From assembly GCF_029633865.1 (NCBI RefSeq), contig NC_079215.1, forward strand, positions 48,755,843 through 48,819,842: DNA of 64,000 bases, in the 5' to 3' direction. Every line of letters begins with the position of its first letter. Position 1 is the stretch's first letter. The stretch is from Lampris incognitus (Eukaryota > Chordata > Actinopteri > Lampriformes > Lampridae). Under the pieces are notes generated by a model. That model saw only the letters and a list, made by a program, of their open reading frames with translations. It was not told where the DNA came from and ran no database searches. The position numbers and the translations under genes are program-made. Shown here in pieces: positions 11,015 to 21,789 of the stretch.

Positions 11015-12739
11015 AGGCCAGACCACGTCATGACCCTCGTTGACAATGTAGGTTAATGGTCCCATCTGTGATGCGATGGTACCCAACTGCCATTTCTGAA
11101 CATTGTTTCGGTAGTCTCTGGCCAGTACGTTCTGTCCAACATGGAAGGTGCGAAGTGGTTGCACTTTGGAATGTAGGTTAAAGTCCGACTGTTTCTGCTG
11201 CACATGCTGTTGTAGGTTTGGTTTCAGTAAGTCCAAACTTGATCTCAGTGGACATCCCAGGAAAAGCACTGCTGGTGTCTGTCCAGTTGCGGTGAGCATA
11301 CTGTTCCAATATGCCAGCAGAAAGTTTGCCATCTTGTGCTGTAGTGACCCACTGTCTATGTCCATGGCCTTGATGGATTGCTTGAAGGCCTGGATAAAGC
11401 GTTTTGCTTATCCGTTGAAAGCCATGTGATATGCCGATGGGATAATCCCATCAAATTCAAATCCCATCTCAAAACACAACTTTTCAAACTGGCATATTCA
11501 GTAAGATCCATGCTTCATTAAGTTTTGTACAGATGATGATTTTATACTTATCTGTTGTATTAACTTTTTATTGTCTACCCTGCTTTGTTTTGATTTTATG
11601 TTGTCTTGATACAGTGCTGCTTGTCCTTGAGTGCTCTGAAAGGGGCCCACATTAAAATGTATTATTGTCATTATTATTGTTATTATTATTATTATTATTA
11701 TATGGCACAATGGTGGTGTGTTGTATACCATTCTTCCTGACTAAGCATTGGAATTCTTCAGAAGTGAAAAGGTGTGCCATTATCAAGCACAATCTGATGT
11801 GGAAGTGTTGTGCACGAGAACAAGGCTCTTAAGAGGTCAACAGTTATTGAGGAGGTTGCTGTCTTCGTACAGAAAACCTTAGGACATTATGAGTGTGCAT
11901 TGACCATGACCAGGTACACGTGGTTAAGGAAAGGTCCTGCATAATCGATATGCACCCACTGCCAAGGCTTGGTAGGCCACTACCACACATGTGTAGGTGC
12001 TGTTGACGGTGATTTTTGGGTCTGTTGACACCCATTGCATGTCTTGGCCAAAGCTTCCAGCTGCTCATTGATTCCCGGTCACCATACAAAGCCTAAGTGC
12101 CCTTCATGCAATACAGTCAGAACCTTGGAACACAGCTTTGGAGGTATGATGACCCTTGCTCCCAACAAAACACATTTCTGGTTCACTGTTAGCTGTTCAC
12201 GTTGACTGGAATTAGCTGGCAGAGATGGGTCACCCTTGTTTGGTCTGCCCTTCAGTGTCATGTCATACACCCTGGACAAGGTAAGGTCGCGACCTGACTC
12301 AATTGCGATTTCTCCACTTGTGACTGGTAATGGATGCATCTGAGCCACGTAGAACATGTTCACCGGTTCTTTGGCATTTTTTGGCAGTGGAGATTCCAGT
12401 GGAAGCTGGGAAGTCCCTCAGCATCCCCATGCTGGTGAATTCCTTTGTACTCAATGTTGTAGGTGTGGGCACCCAAAAACAATGCCCACCGCTTAAGCCG
12501 TGCAGCTGCCATTGCTGGACTCCCTTTGCTGGATTAAAGATAGACACCAGAGGCTGATGATCATTGAGTAGCATAAAGTGCTTGCCGTACAAGTACTGAT
12601 TAAACTTCCTCACCTCCCAGACCAGACTCAGGGCTTCCCTGTCAGTTTGAGCATAGTTATGTTCGGCTGCATTTAAGAACCTGGATGCAAATGTTATCGG
12701 GCACTCTGTTCCATCAGCAAACCTGTGTGATAACACTGC
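11015..12739 (-). pseudogene. Gypsy family 1 RNase H and integrase
   Basis: RNase H lies at 12299-12736: ITFASRFLNAAEHNYAQTDR, EALSLVWEVRKF and LLNDHQPLVSIF (the usual TDH motif is NDH). The frame below it ends HEGHLGFVW at 12079, the start of the integrase zinc-binding region. The C-terminal integrase part is at 11015-11365 (VLFLGCPLRSSLDLLKPNL, RTFHVGQNVLARDY). The core is interrupted by a repeat at 11450-11702. Confidence 0.75.
11450..11702. repeat. Unclassified repeat, short copy ending in (ATT)n
   Basis: CAAATCCCATCTCAAAACAC, TTCAAACTGGCATATTCAGT and TATTGTCTACCCTGCTTTGT are inverted copies of sequence at 38180-38385. It ends in a TTATTATTATT run, the likely 3' tail of a retroposed unit. 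It interrupts the Gypsy integrase. Confidence 0.65.
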
Positions 12740-13823
12740 TCCGATCCTGTATGGGAAATCGTCACAGGCAAGTTTGAGTGGCAGCTTGGGGTTGTAGTGT
12801 GTTTAACACAATGGGTGAAGGACTGCTAAAAGGTTAGGCAGAAATTTACCGTGATAATTTACCAAGCCCAAGAAAGAACACAATTGGGAAACGTTCTGTG
12901 GTGGTGGTGGCGCCTTTAGAACAGCATCAATTTTGTTCTTGCATTTGTGTAGTCCATCTTTATCAATTTTTTGACCACAGTACTCAGTGGAATACTGGAA
13001 GAACTCGCACTTGGCTTTGTTTGCCCATAATCCAAAATCTTCTAGACCCTTAATGACATTTCCAAGATGACAAGGTGTTCTTCGGCATTTGCTCCTGGGG
13101 TTACAATATCATCCAGATAACACTGTGTGTTTGGTATGCCTTATTCCATGGCCTTCTGCCATATTGCTGGGGCTGAAAGCTATGCCAAACACCAGGTGGT
13201 TGTACTGATAAAGCCCCTTTGTGGTGTTGATTGTCAGGTATTTCTTGGAAGACTCATCCATCTCCATCTGTAGGTACGCCTGTGCCAGATCAATTTTTGA
13301 AAACTGCCCAGTGCAGCAAAGACGTCATCTATATGCAGTAAGGGGTATTGTTCAGCTTTCAGTACCGGATTAACGGTTACTTTGAAATCCCCACAGATGC
13401 ATAACCATGCTGGTCCCTTTTACCACCGTAACTATTGGCATCACCCACTCAGACCGGTCCACTTTGGATAGAATGGCCTCTTTTTTCCAGTCTTTGGAGC
13501 TCATTCTCCACTTTGGGGCGAAGAGCATATGGCACTGGGTGAGCCTTGTGGAATTTTGTAACTGTATTGGCATCCAGCACAATCTGCGCTTTCATGTGCT
13601 TTAGCCTCCCAATGCCCTCTTGGAAGTTTTGTCTTGCCTTTGTGAACATCTGATTCAGTCTTCCCATTGTAGAGTGGCTGCTCTGTTTTCCTGTGACTTT
13701 TGTAGCTTGCATTTCCTTGATCGACTGCCAGTCTAGTCGCACTTCTTGTAGCCAATCACATCCAAAAATGGACACACCCCCTCTTTTGATGACATACAGG
13801 GGCAACACACTTCTGATCACCAT
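12740..13823 (-). pseudogene. Gypsy family 1 reverse transcriptase
   Basis: The upstream part (13449-13823) reads FGCDWLQEVRLDW, then VPYALRPKVENELQRLEKRG. The catalytic box is CYLDDIV, with YLDD encoded at 13108-13119. Further down come GLEDFGLWANKAKCEFF and CSFLGLVNYHGKFLPNL. Several frameshifts and stops separate these pieces, so no continuous polymerase is encoded. Confidence 0.75.
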
Positions 13824-13856
13824 GTTGGACTTTAACTGTGACCACTCCCATTGGTG

Positions 13857-14339
13857 TTATCTTTCCCCAGTGTATGTTTTTAGCATCACAGCCGTAGACT
13901 GCAATTCCAGGCGTGAGACATGTGCCTGGTAATCTTTATTGGAGATCACACATAAGGCGTACCCAGTGTCCAGCTCCATCTTCAGTGTCACTCCCTCCAC
14001 TTTGGGTGAAACCCATATGATTCCCCTGTTGTGGCCTTTGAGTGAGCAGACGTCAAAGCAAGCTAGATCATTAGTCTGAATCAGACGTGTCAGTTTCATC
14101 AACGTCATGCACATTTTGGTTTTTCATTTTGTATTTGTGAAACTTTTTATTTTCACTTTGCACATTTTCTGAATGTGATCTGGTTTCTGCACTCTGTCTT
14201 TATAGTCAACTGCAGTGTGTGATTTCTTTCCACACCAAAAGCATGTGAGCTTTTTCTGTTGTCTCCTGTCTATTTTGTATATGGTGCACTCTTGTGCCAT
14301 CTGCTGTTGCAATTTCACTGTCTTTGGCAGCTGTTTCAA
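13857..14339 (-). pseudogene. Gypsy family 1 gag zinc knuckle and protease
   Basis: At 14124-14339 the frame has CFWCGKKSHTAVDYKD, a CCHC knuckle whose last Cys is replaced by Asp. At 13857-14114 it has KMELDTGYALCVISNKDYQ, matching a retroviral-type aspartic protease core in which the usual D-T/S-G motif is present as DTG. The two lie in separate frames with a stop between. Confidence 0.7.
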
Positions 14340-14469
14340 TTGACATGGCTATTTCGATAGGCTAAATGCACAGTGGTGCTGACATAGCTCCAGTAAAATC
14401 TCTGCTAGCTTGTTCACTTCCACTCCGCTTCCGCAACCCATACTGTTCATATGACTTTTGTCAAATGGT

Positions 14470-14790
14470 GACGCTGTCTAAGAAAAAGAAGTTTAAGTTT
14501 CAACATACTGATAGCACGACAGCTGAACATTACTGTGTGCCTTTGTGCCAAGCTTCCAGTAAGTACAACAAAGTATTTAGGTTTCATATATTTCCCTCCG
14601 ATGCGGAAACCAGGCAAAATGGACTGTCGCTATCCGGAGGGTCAGCCACCATACCCGTGTTTGTAGCCAGCATTTTAAAAAAGAGGGTGTTCGTGAGCCA
14701 GGGTCCGAGACAGGTTGGCGAGTGTTAAAGAAGGGAGCGGTTCCGGCATTGTCTGAGTGGAACAATTTCTCCGTCCCACTTCCAAGACCA
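14470..14790 (+). pseudogene. THAP-type zinc finger fragment
   Basis: One frame reads HYCVPLCQASSKYNKVFRFH and IFPSDAETRQ. After a one-base frame change at about 14615 the next reads WTVAIRRVSHHTRVCSQHFK, then KGAVPALSEWNNFSVP. The C-x3-C ... C-x2-H pattern and the AVP box are hallmarks of the THAP DNA-binding domain found in P-element-like transposases and THAP proteins. No start, introns or downstream domain are evident, so I read it as a broken transposon-derived copy. Confidence 0.6.
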
Positions 14791-14794
14791 CCCA

Positions 14795-14866
14795 ATGACT
14801 GCTGGGATAGGCTCCAACATCCCCGCGACCCTGACAGCAGGATAAGCGGTTCAGATAATGGATGTT
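14795..14866 (+). repeat. SINE/LINE 3' tail fragment
   Basis: CCAATGACTGCTGGGATAGG, CTCCAACATCCCCGCGACCC and CAGGATAAGCGGTTCAGATA followed by ATGGAT form a tail shared with 15580-15693 and, inverted, 44392-44455. Confidence 0.65.
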
Positions 14867-15544
14867 ATAGCTAGTCCACTTAAGTTTTTTTCCTCACCTC
14901 GTTTTTATTTATGTTGAAGCTCAAAACCACCTTTGAATTTAAGTTTAGCGATTTACTTACCCTTTTTTTTAATATTAAGGCAACCTATGATACCATAGCC
15001 AACATTTCTCTTCATTTACTTCTTGGCTATGGGATTCAACCTTTTATCATCATTATAAATGCTGGCTCAAGCCTTTGTTTAACCTGTAAGTGTTCCTCTG
15101 GCATAAGAAAGTTGTTTAGCACTACCTCGTTTTAGCAGATCTACTTTTAGCAATTTATTTTTTTGGTAAGTTAGTACTGTTGTACTTGTTAATTTTCATT
15201 ATTTGGTATTATGGATTTTGAGTTTAGTTCTTTGAATATTATGTCCTTAAATTGTCAGAGGTATTTGTGATTCAGCCAAAAGAAAAGCTGTATTTCTGTT
15301 CTGTAAGAGGATTGAGGCAGATCTAATTCTGCTCCAAGAAACACATTCCAGTGAAGCAGATTCTAAATTCTGAAAGGCACAATGGGGTAACACGATTTCT
15401 TTTAGCCATGGTACAAATCATTCAGCAGGAATCTCAATCCTTCTACATAAATTTAATGGAGACGTTTTAGAGGCAGTAACGTCAAATGATGGCAGATGGA
15501 TCTTTCTCACAATAAAGCAGGATAATACTTATATATTATATCAT

Positions 15545-15700
15545 ATATATTATATACACTTATTATTTGGCCCTGTGATGGCCTGGTGACCTGTCCAGGG
15601 TGTCTCCCCGCCTGTCGCCCAAGGACTGCTGGAATTGGCTCCAGCATCCCCGTGACCCTGAGAGCAGGATAAGCGGTTAAGATAATGGATGGATGGATAT
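15545..15700 (+). repeat. SINE/LINE 3' tail inserted in the L1 endonuclease
   Basis: GGCCTGGTGACCTGTCCAGG, CCTGTCGCCCAAGGACTGCT and GAGAGCAGGATAAGCGGTTA with a GGATGGATGG tail. The L1 endonuclease frame is disrupted here. Confidence 0.6.
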
Positions 15701-15822
15701 TTATTATTTGCAATTTGTATGGTTACAACTCTCACACGTTTAACAGGGCCTTATACTTGGTCAATTAGCCTGCAAACTGAAGGAACTTCAGGCAAAATAA
15801 CAGGGTTCATATACAAAATGTT

Positions 15823-16563
15823 GTGGTGACTTTAATTCTCCTGATGATATGTTGGGACGGATTTCCCCCTAAACCAGCACAGGATAAACAAGGCAGAAAT
15901 CTTAAGTTTTTGTTTTCATTCCGTTCAGATCTTTCTCTGACCGATTCATGCCGATTTTTTAACCCAAACAAACAAGATTTTATTTGGTCAAATAGAAGTT
16001 TAACATTGAAATCTAGGATTGATTTATGTTTGGTTTCTACATTGGCCCTCCAATATGTTAATGAGGTTGTCCATTTAAGTACTCTGCTAACTGACCATAA
16101 ACAACTTCTTTTAAAATTAGGTTGTACAAGGGAACCCTCTAAGTTGCAAGGTTACTGGAAACTAAATAACTCCCTTCTGATTGATAATACATGTAATGAG
16201 AGAATAAAAGACTTCACCACTGAAATTTTTACCAATAACCCCAGTAATGAAGATAAGAACAGATGGGACTTTTTTAAGTATAAGGTTAGATATACTGCTA
16301 TTAGAAGAAGGAAAGAACTGAAAAAAGTAAAACACAAAAAAGAATCAGAACTTTTGGATAAACTTAACCTATTACTGACTAAAGAAAATAGCTCCATGGA
16401 AGAGGAACTAGAATTGGAAAACATTAAAATTCAACTAAATCAAGCCTATTCGGAATTAGCTAAGGGTGTTTTTATAAGATCCCGTGCTAAATGGTTAGAA
16501 GAAGGGGAAAAAATACGGCTTTTTTTTGCACTGGAAAAAGGAAATTACAAAAGAAACCCCTAA
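15823..16563 (+). pseudogene. L1-type LINE ORF2, end of endonuclease and linker
   Basis: The 246-codon frame contains SLTDSCRFFNPNKQDFIWSN and RIDLCLVSTLAL, then LSTLLTDHKQLLLKLG, the end of the APE endonuclease fold (S-D-H usually; here TDH). A Lys/Glu-rich linker and FIRSRAKWLEEGEKIRLFFA follow, the segment just before the reverse transcriptase. It stops at 16561, short of the next frame. Confidence 0.75.
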
Positions 16564-16587
16564 AGTGCTCTAAATATTGACAGTGTC

Positions 16588-17217
16588 TTGTGCAAAGACC
16601 CCAAAAAGATCTCCGCTTTTGTCTCTGCTTTTTATGAAAAACTGTATAATTCCAGCTTCAATGTTGTAGCTAGTGAGGAGTTCCTTAAACAAATTCAAAA
16701 TAAGATTCCTAGAATAGATGATAACTTTAAATCAATATGCAAGGCTGACCTATCTATTTTTGAAATTAAGATTGCACTATTCTCAATGAAGAAAGGCAAA
16801 TCCCCAGGTATTGATGGTCTGTCTGCTGAATTCTACACTTATTTTTGGGAAATCATTAGTGGACCACTATTCAATATGTATAAGGAATGTATCAGCCAGG
16901 GGGAGATGGTCCCTACAATGAAACAAGGCATAATATCCCTCATACCCAAGCACGAGAAAGAGCCTCTATCAATAGAAAATTGGTGCCCAATTACCCTTTT
17001 ATCTATAGATTACAAGATTTTGGCCTTGGTCTATGCTAATAGATTAAGAAAAGGATTGGATCAAATAATAGCAGAAACTCAAACTGGCTTTATGAAAAAC
17101 CAACATATAAGCAGCAATATTAGATTAGTGTTTGACCTGTTAGACTATGCAAATGATGTAAACTCTGAGGCTCTCATTTTGTTTTTAGACTTTTACAAGG
17201 TTTTTGAGACAATTTAA
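16588..17217 (+). pseudogene. L1-type LINE ORF2, reverse transcriptase
   Basis: A 209-codon frame carries KKGKSPGIDGLSAEFY, IENWCPITLLSIDYKILA and LILFLDFYKVFET, the early RT motifs through motif A. Motif A ends in Glu-Thr where Asp is normal. In other frames further on come VNRGVRQGCPISAFLFIL (motif B, ~17345) and QLADDTTLFL (motif C, ~17490). The polymerase is therefore split by frameshifts and stops. Confidence 0.8.
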
Positions 17218-18639
17218 CATAGCTTTTTTTCCAAACTATGCAACTATTTGGCTTTGGGGATAAATCTGTGCACATAATTGATATGTTATATAGAAATATA
17301 AATAGCTCTGTATTACTTAATTTTGATACTTCTAAAAGATTTTCAGTTAACAGAGGGGTACGCCAAGGTTGCCCAATTTCAGCCTTTTTATTTATTTTGG
17401 TTACATAACTATTATCTTTGAATATCACCAGTGACACAAGTTTATAAGGAATCTCTATTTTTGATAAAGAAATTAGGATTTCTCAGTTGGCAGATGACAC
17501 AACCTTATTTCTAAAAGACAAAAGTCAATTACCTCATGTCATTAACTTAATCGATCAATTCTCAAATGTCTAAGGTTTAAAGCTAAATTTACCAAAGTGT
17601 GAAATTCTGTCCTTACATGAATGTTCTGATTCTGTAATTGGGGGTATTCCCATTAAGGAATCTGTAAAGCATCTTGGGATACATGTTACCAAACACCTGG
17701 TAGATAGGCAACACCACATTTTTACTTGTCAGATAAAAAAGGTCAGAAATATTTTCAACCTATGGCTTCAGAGGGATCTCTCTATTATTGGGAGGGTGCT
17801 CCTCTCCAAGGCAGGTCTGTCCCGCTTGGTCTACCCATCTTTGTCACTATTTATTCAAGACTCTACAGTTAGAGAAATGAATAAGACTTTTTTATGTTTT
17901 GTTTAGAAAAACAATTCACATAGACTTAAAAAAAATCTGTACTTTCCAACTCTGAAGAGGAGGGTGGTCTTGAATTTCTGGATTTTAATGACACTGTAAA
18001 TACCTTTAAAATAAACTGACTGAAAAGAGGTCTTTCAAATCCCATATCAATTTGGTATTTCATCCCAAACACACATTTTTAATAAAATTGGGGGCCTTTC
18101 GTTCCTTCTAAAATGCAATTATCTACCAACTAGGTTACCTTTTCGTTTATCTAAATTCCATCAGCAAGCTCTTTTAGCATGGGAACTGGCATTCATCCAC
18201 AATTTTTCTCCTTATAATCACTTCTTTGGAACAACAGTGATATTACCATTAGGAACAAATCATTGTTTTTTCCAAAATGGCATCACAGACATATTAATCA
18301 CATTCTAAACCTCTTTCATGATTTTGGTAATGTTTTATCCTATGAACAGTTTATGGCGGTTCATGACTTTCCAATTCCATTTAGAGTTTAATTCCATAAT
18401 ACATGCACTTCTTCTTGAATTGACTCAATTAAAAGTCATCTATGCAGTGGGGAGACTAAAACTATGTTTCCACTGCTAATGTTAGATGGACTTGAACTCA
18501 CTGACAAAAAAATTGTAACAATAAACATATCAGAAAAATCTTCCAAAGGAATAAAGTAATACCTAGAGGCAACTTCTACTGGAATTCTAGTAAAATGGAA
18601 TTCTAGTCCATATAAATACCATATAAATTGTGTTAACAC

Positions 18640-18870
18640 AACATCCATTGCACGTTGTCTGTCTTGGGAGAGAGATCACTCCTCTGTTGCTCTCCCTGAG
18701 GTTTCTTCTTATTTTTTTCTCTCTGTTAAATTTTTTTTAGGGAGTTGTCCCTTATCCGATGAGAGGGGCTAAGGAGAGGATGTTGTGTTGCTGTTAAGCC
18801 CACTGAGGCAAATTTGTAATTTGTGATATTGGGCTATACAAATAAAATTGATTTGATCTGATTTATTTAA
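18640..18870 (+). repeat. LINE 3' end inserted in the L1 3' half
   Basis: It contains CTCCCTGAGGTTTCTTCTTA, TAAGCCCACTGAGGCAAATT and TGATATTGGGCTATACAAAT, and ends AAATAAAATTGATTTGATCTG. I recognise this as a very common fish non-LTR 3' end with a TTGA-type tail. Its clade is not certain. Confidence 0.6.
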
Positions 18871-20358
18871 AATAACGTAAGAGATTCATTCCAAGCTTCT
18901 GCACAACATATACCCAACTAATACTCTTATTGCAAAGTTCACAGATATTGATGGCTGCTGCACTTTGTGGAAACGATGAAGAGATTCCTGTTAATTTATT
19001 TTTAGTTGTTCAGTAACAAAGAAGTTTTGGAAAGATCTAGGATCTCACATTTTCTTAAATGCAAACATCACACATTCCTTTACCCTAAAAGACCGTTTGT
19101 TATTATGGCAATTCACAAAATAAAATCTTGAAACATGTAATTTTTTAATTTTGTCAAAATTCTTTGTACACAAGCAGAAATTTTCCAATTCCCGACCTTA
19201 TTTGCAACATTTCTGCCTTGAACTTGAATCTCTCTTCAGTTCTATTACGATTATTAAAAGACAACAAAAGAACAACATTGTTAAAACTACTGTGACGATA
19301 CCTTTAAAGAATCATCTGACAAGTCTGACTTAATGCTTCTTTATTCTTATATTTTCAATTTTAACGCAGTTTTTCTCTCTTTTTCTTTTCATTTAACTTT
19401 GTTTTATTCAGTTTATGTATTTTTTCATTATATATATAACATTGTTATATTTTAAACGGGGAGTCTGTTCTCTTATTGTTTCTGTTTGAAGTTGTATGTA
19501 CATTGCCGTTATGTTGATTCCTGTATGTGTATTGTAGCGAATTCGGGAGGCAGTTCGCCATGCACGTTACAGCATTTTTTTTAAATTAAAAAAACAAAAA
19601 CACAACATTAGCAGTAACTTATCACTACGCTAGCATTGGCAAGTACAAAAAACATGCTAGGCGCTAACATTACATGTCCGGATCTTACCTTCGTCAACGC
19701 AAAGTTTGAAGCCCTTCTCCTTTTTTGTAACTGACGTATGGTATGCTTCTTGTATAACGCGACTAATGTCGTTAACCTTTAGTTTGGGTAGCTCTTGAAG
19801 AGAACCGAGTGAAAACGCCTTGCTTCGATGTTGTTGTCAGTTATCCGTCTCACTTCCGGCGCTGCCCGGAAATGATCGAGCCCGCCAAGTCGAATGGGGA
19901 AGAGATTGTGCATATTGGCTGTTGCACGTGTTAGTGTCGGCACCTCTCCGTTAAAAATGTTCTCGCACCTATCTCTCAGTGCATGTGGTCAAAGTGCTCA
20001 GCCAGTCTCCTAAACTCAGCCACAAAATCTGCAGCTGGCTCAGTTTTCCGCTGGTTTCGTTTGTGGAACCTAAAACGTTCAGCAATAACAAGTGGCTTTG
20101 GATTCAGGCGATTCTGCAGCACATCCACGACTTATCGGCTGGTTTAGTGGGAGCCAGTGGGCTACGGATAGCAAGTTAAAAGGTTTTAACTCCCATTACA
20201 CTAAGCAGAGCTGCAACCCCCTTTCCCTCACTCATGTCGTTACCCAGACAGCACTGCTCTAATCTTTCAACATATGCTGCCCAATCTTCTGTGGAGTTAT
20301 CAAAACTGTTTTCCGTTCGTTTGGTCTTTTATCCAAGTTCGCGGCAGTCAGCTTAGCT

Positions 20359-20725
20359 GTCTGTGAATGTTCTCATTCATCCAGGTCACGGTTATCCAAA
20401 GGAGTTGAATCAAGTGCAACTAGACTTGGTATATATCCGTGAAGACGTTTCGCCTCTCATCCAAGAGGCTACACAAAAGAGCCACGCATATCTATGGCTC
20501 TGTTAGCGACGGGCGTTGGTAAACATCTGATCACAAAGAGCCACGCATATCCATAGCTCTGACAACGGCTCCTAGAGGATAAATACTGAGTCTCATCACC
20601 AGCCAGTCAAGACTAGCTTGGTCTAGTCAGAAAGGCACGAACTGAGGAAGCCTCTTGGATGAGAGGCGAAACGTCTTCACGGATATATACCAAGTCCAGT
20701 TGCACTTGATTCAACTCCTTTGGAT
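20359..20725 (+). mobile_element. Short Penelope-like element with inverted arms
   Basis: The arms 20394-20470 and 20649-20725 are inverted copies matching at about 76 of 77 positions. The 13-base flanks AGTCAGCTTAGCT (20346-20358) and AGTCAACTTAGCT (20726-20738) form a target duplication with one mismatch. The interior holds two direct copies of AGAGCCACGCATAT and no open frame. Inverted terminal copies and hammerhead-like sequence are known for Penelope-like elements. Confidence 0.7.
20639..20680 (+). ncRNA. Hammerhead-ribozyme-like sequence
   Basis: CTGAGGA (20642-20648) matches the CUGANGA core box. A hairpin of six pairs follows (GCCTCT 20650-20655 with AGAGGC 20662-20667, six-base loop), then GAAA (20668-20671). 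The self-complementary ACGT (20671-20674) could form stem III between two molecules, and GTC (20673-20675) would be the cleavage triplet. GAA before the core pairs with TTC after it. One extra A at 20649 departs from the strict consensus. Confidence 0.5.
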
Positions 20726-21420
20726 AGTCAACTTAGCTCGCTACAACAGCCTACTCACGGTTCCCGTCTGTGCAGACGCTTCCTCCAATAAGGCAGGCAC
20801 CCCTTTCTCGTTTCACTCCCTCGTGGTTTTCCTCGTCCTTCACTAACGCGAAACGGCGCACTGTGCCTATTCTAACTCGCAAATCCTCACCAATTGTTGT
20901 GTATGTTCAAATCACACGCGCACACACACACACACTAACCAAACGTATTGACAGACACAGACGCGTTAGGAGGAACTTTAGCTTAGCTCCGTTTTTGCTT
21001 TTACTAATCAACTCAGGTCACGTAGGCCACATCACAACAGATATCAATGCTCAGTTCTATAGACTAGTATAACAAAATAAACGGGGGGGGGGGGGGCGAA
21101 ATTACATAAACACTGTAGAACATTGTATTTGTTGCAACATGTTTGACACGCAGCCACCGTACTAAGGTAACTGCTACAGGAAGTACGTCAGCAGTCGGTC
21201 TGCCGGTTACATATGGATGAAATCCCAGGTTGAGGCAAACTCTTTAAAAAGCGTTGGCTTGTGAACTGGGCCCCATTGTCCCAGATTACTTTGTGTGGGC
21301 TTCCATGAACTGAGAAATTTATTTTTAGTTTTCTTATCTCAGTGTTGGCTGTGATGTCAGGAAGCAAGTCAACTTCAAACCATCCGGCGTACGAGTCGAC
21401 CAATCTTTAGGTTGATTACG

Positions 21421-21789
21421 TATCATCACATTTTAACTGGAAAATGGATTGGAGTTTAAGAATTACCTCGAACGCAAGTGCGTTCACCCTCAGCCTTGCC
21501 TTGCCACAGCTAGCTTGTCTGCTCGGTGAACTGTTTTAAACAACAGGGCAGCGGCTATCTTCCCTGTACAACCCAAGAGCCTTCCCCCGTCGTCCTGGTT
21601 CGCTTTGGCAGTTCACCAGATTGCCAAACAACCTTAATGGGTCACATTTAACAACTGGTGAAGGAGCACACCGGAAATCGCCTTGTTGATCCGAGACCTA
21701 TAGGGAGGGGGGAAAACGCCTGCAAAATCAGTTGATTGACGTCTCCCGCTTACTTGTCTGACGTCACACTCTGCAGCGTGTGAATCAAG
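21421..21789. other. No gene seen
   Basis: Unique-looking sequence between the Gypsy integrase fragment and the next LINE. Nothing recognisable. Confidence 0.3.

Larger units (their letters stand above)
10010..14345 (-). mobile_element. Decayed Ty3/Gypsy retrotransposon (family 1)
   Basis: Gag zinc knuckle, protease, reverse transcriptase, RNase H and integrase fragments follow in that order on the minus strand from 14339 to 11000. All are broken by stops and frameshifts. A stretch at 10010-10235 matches 20925-21105, which I take as this family's LTR. A SINE (10554-11001) and another repeat (11450-11702) are inserted in the integrase end. Confidence 0.8.
14900..19500 (+). mobile_element. L1-type LINE, decayed
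   Basis: An apurinic-type endonuclease region begins near 15212 (NIMSLNCRG-like, then LILLQETHSSEAD). A linker follows at 15823-16563. The reverse transcriptase is at 16588-17217, with more RT and C-terminal sequence in broken frames to about 19335. Two foreign pieces interrupt it, at about 15545-15700 and 18640-18870. Many stops show it is dead. Confidence 0.8.
19540..21420 (-). mobile_element. Gypsy family 1, second fragment (gag, LTR-like, integrase)
   Basis: The stretch 20925-21105 (TTTTGCTTTTACTAATCAAC, CATCACAACAGATATCAATG, AGACTAGTATAA) matches 10085-10180. Minus-strand integrase core sequence lies at 21188-21403 (VDLLPDITANTEIRKLK, GSPHKVIWDNGAQFTSQRFL). Gag-like sequence occupies about 19850-20340. 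The order is scrambled, and a Penelope-like element sits inside at 20359-20725. Confidence 0.6.

Noticed and set aside
10825..11016. Small ORFs inside the long SINE copies
   Set aside because: Equivalent frames appear in each copy but differ by frameshifts; SINEs are non-coding.
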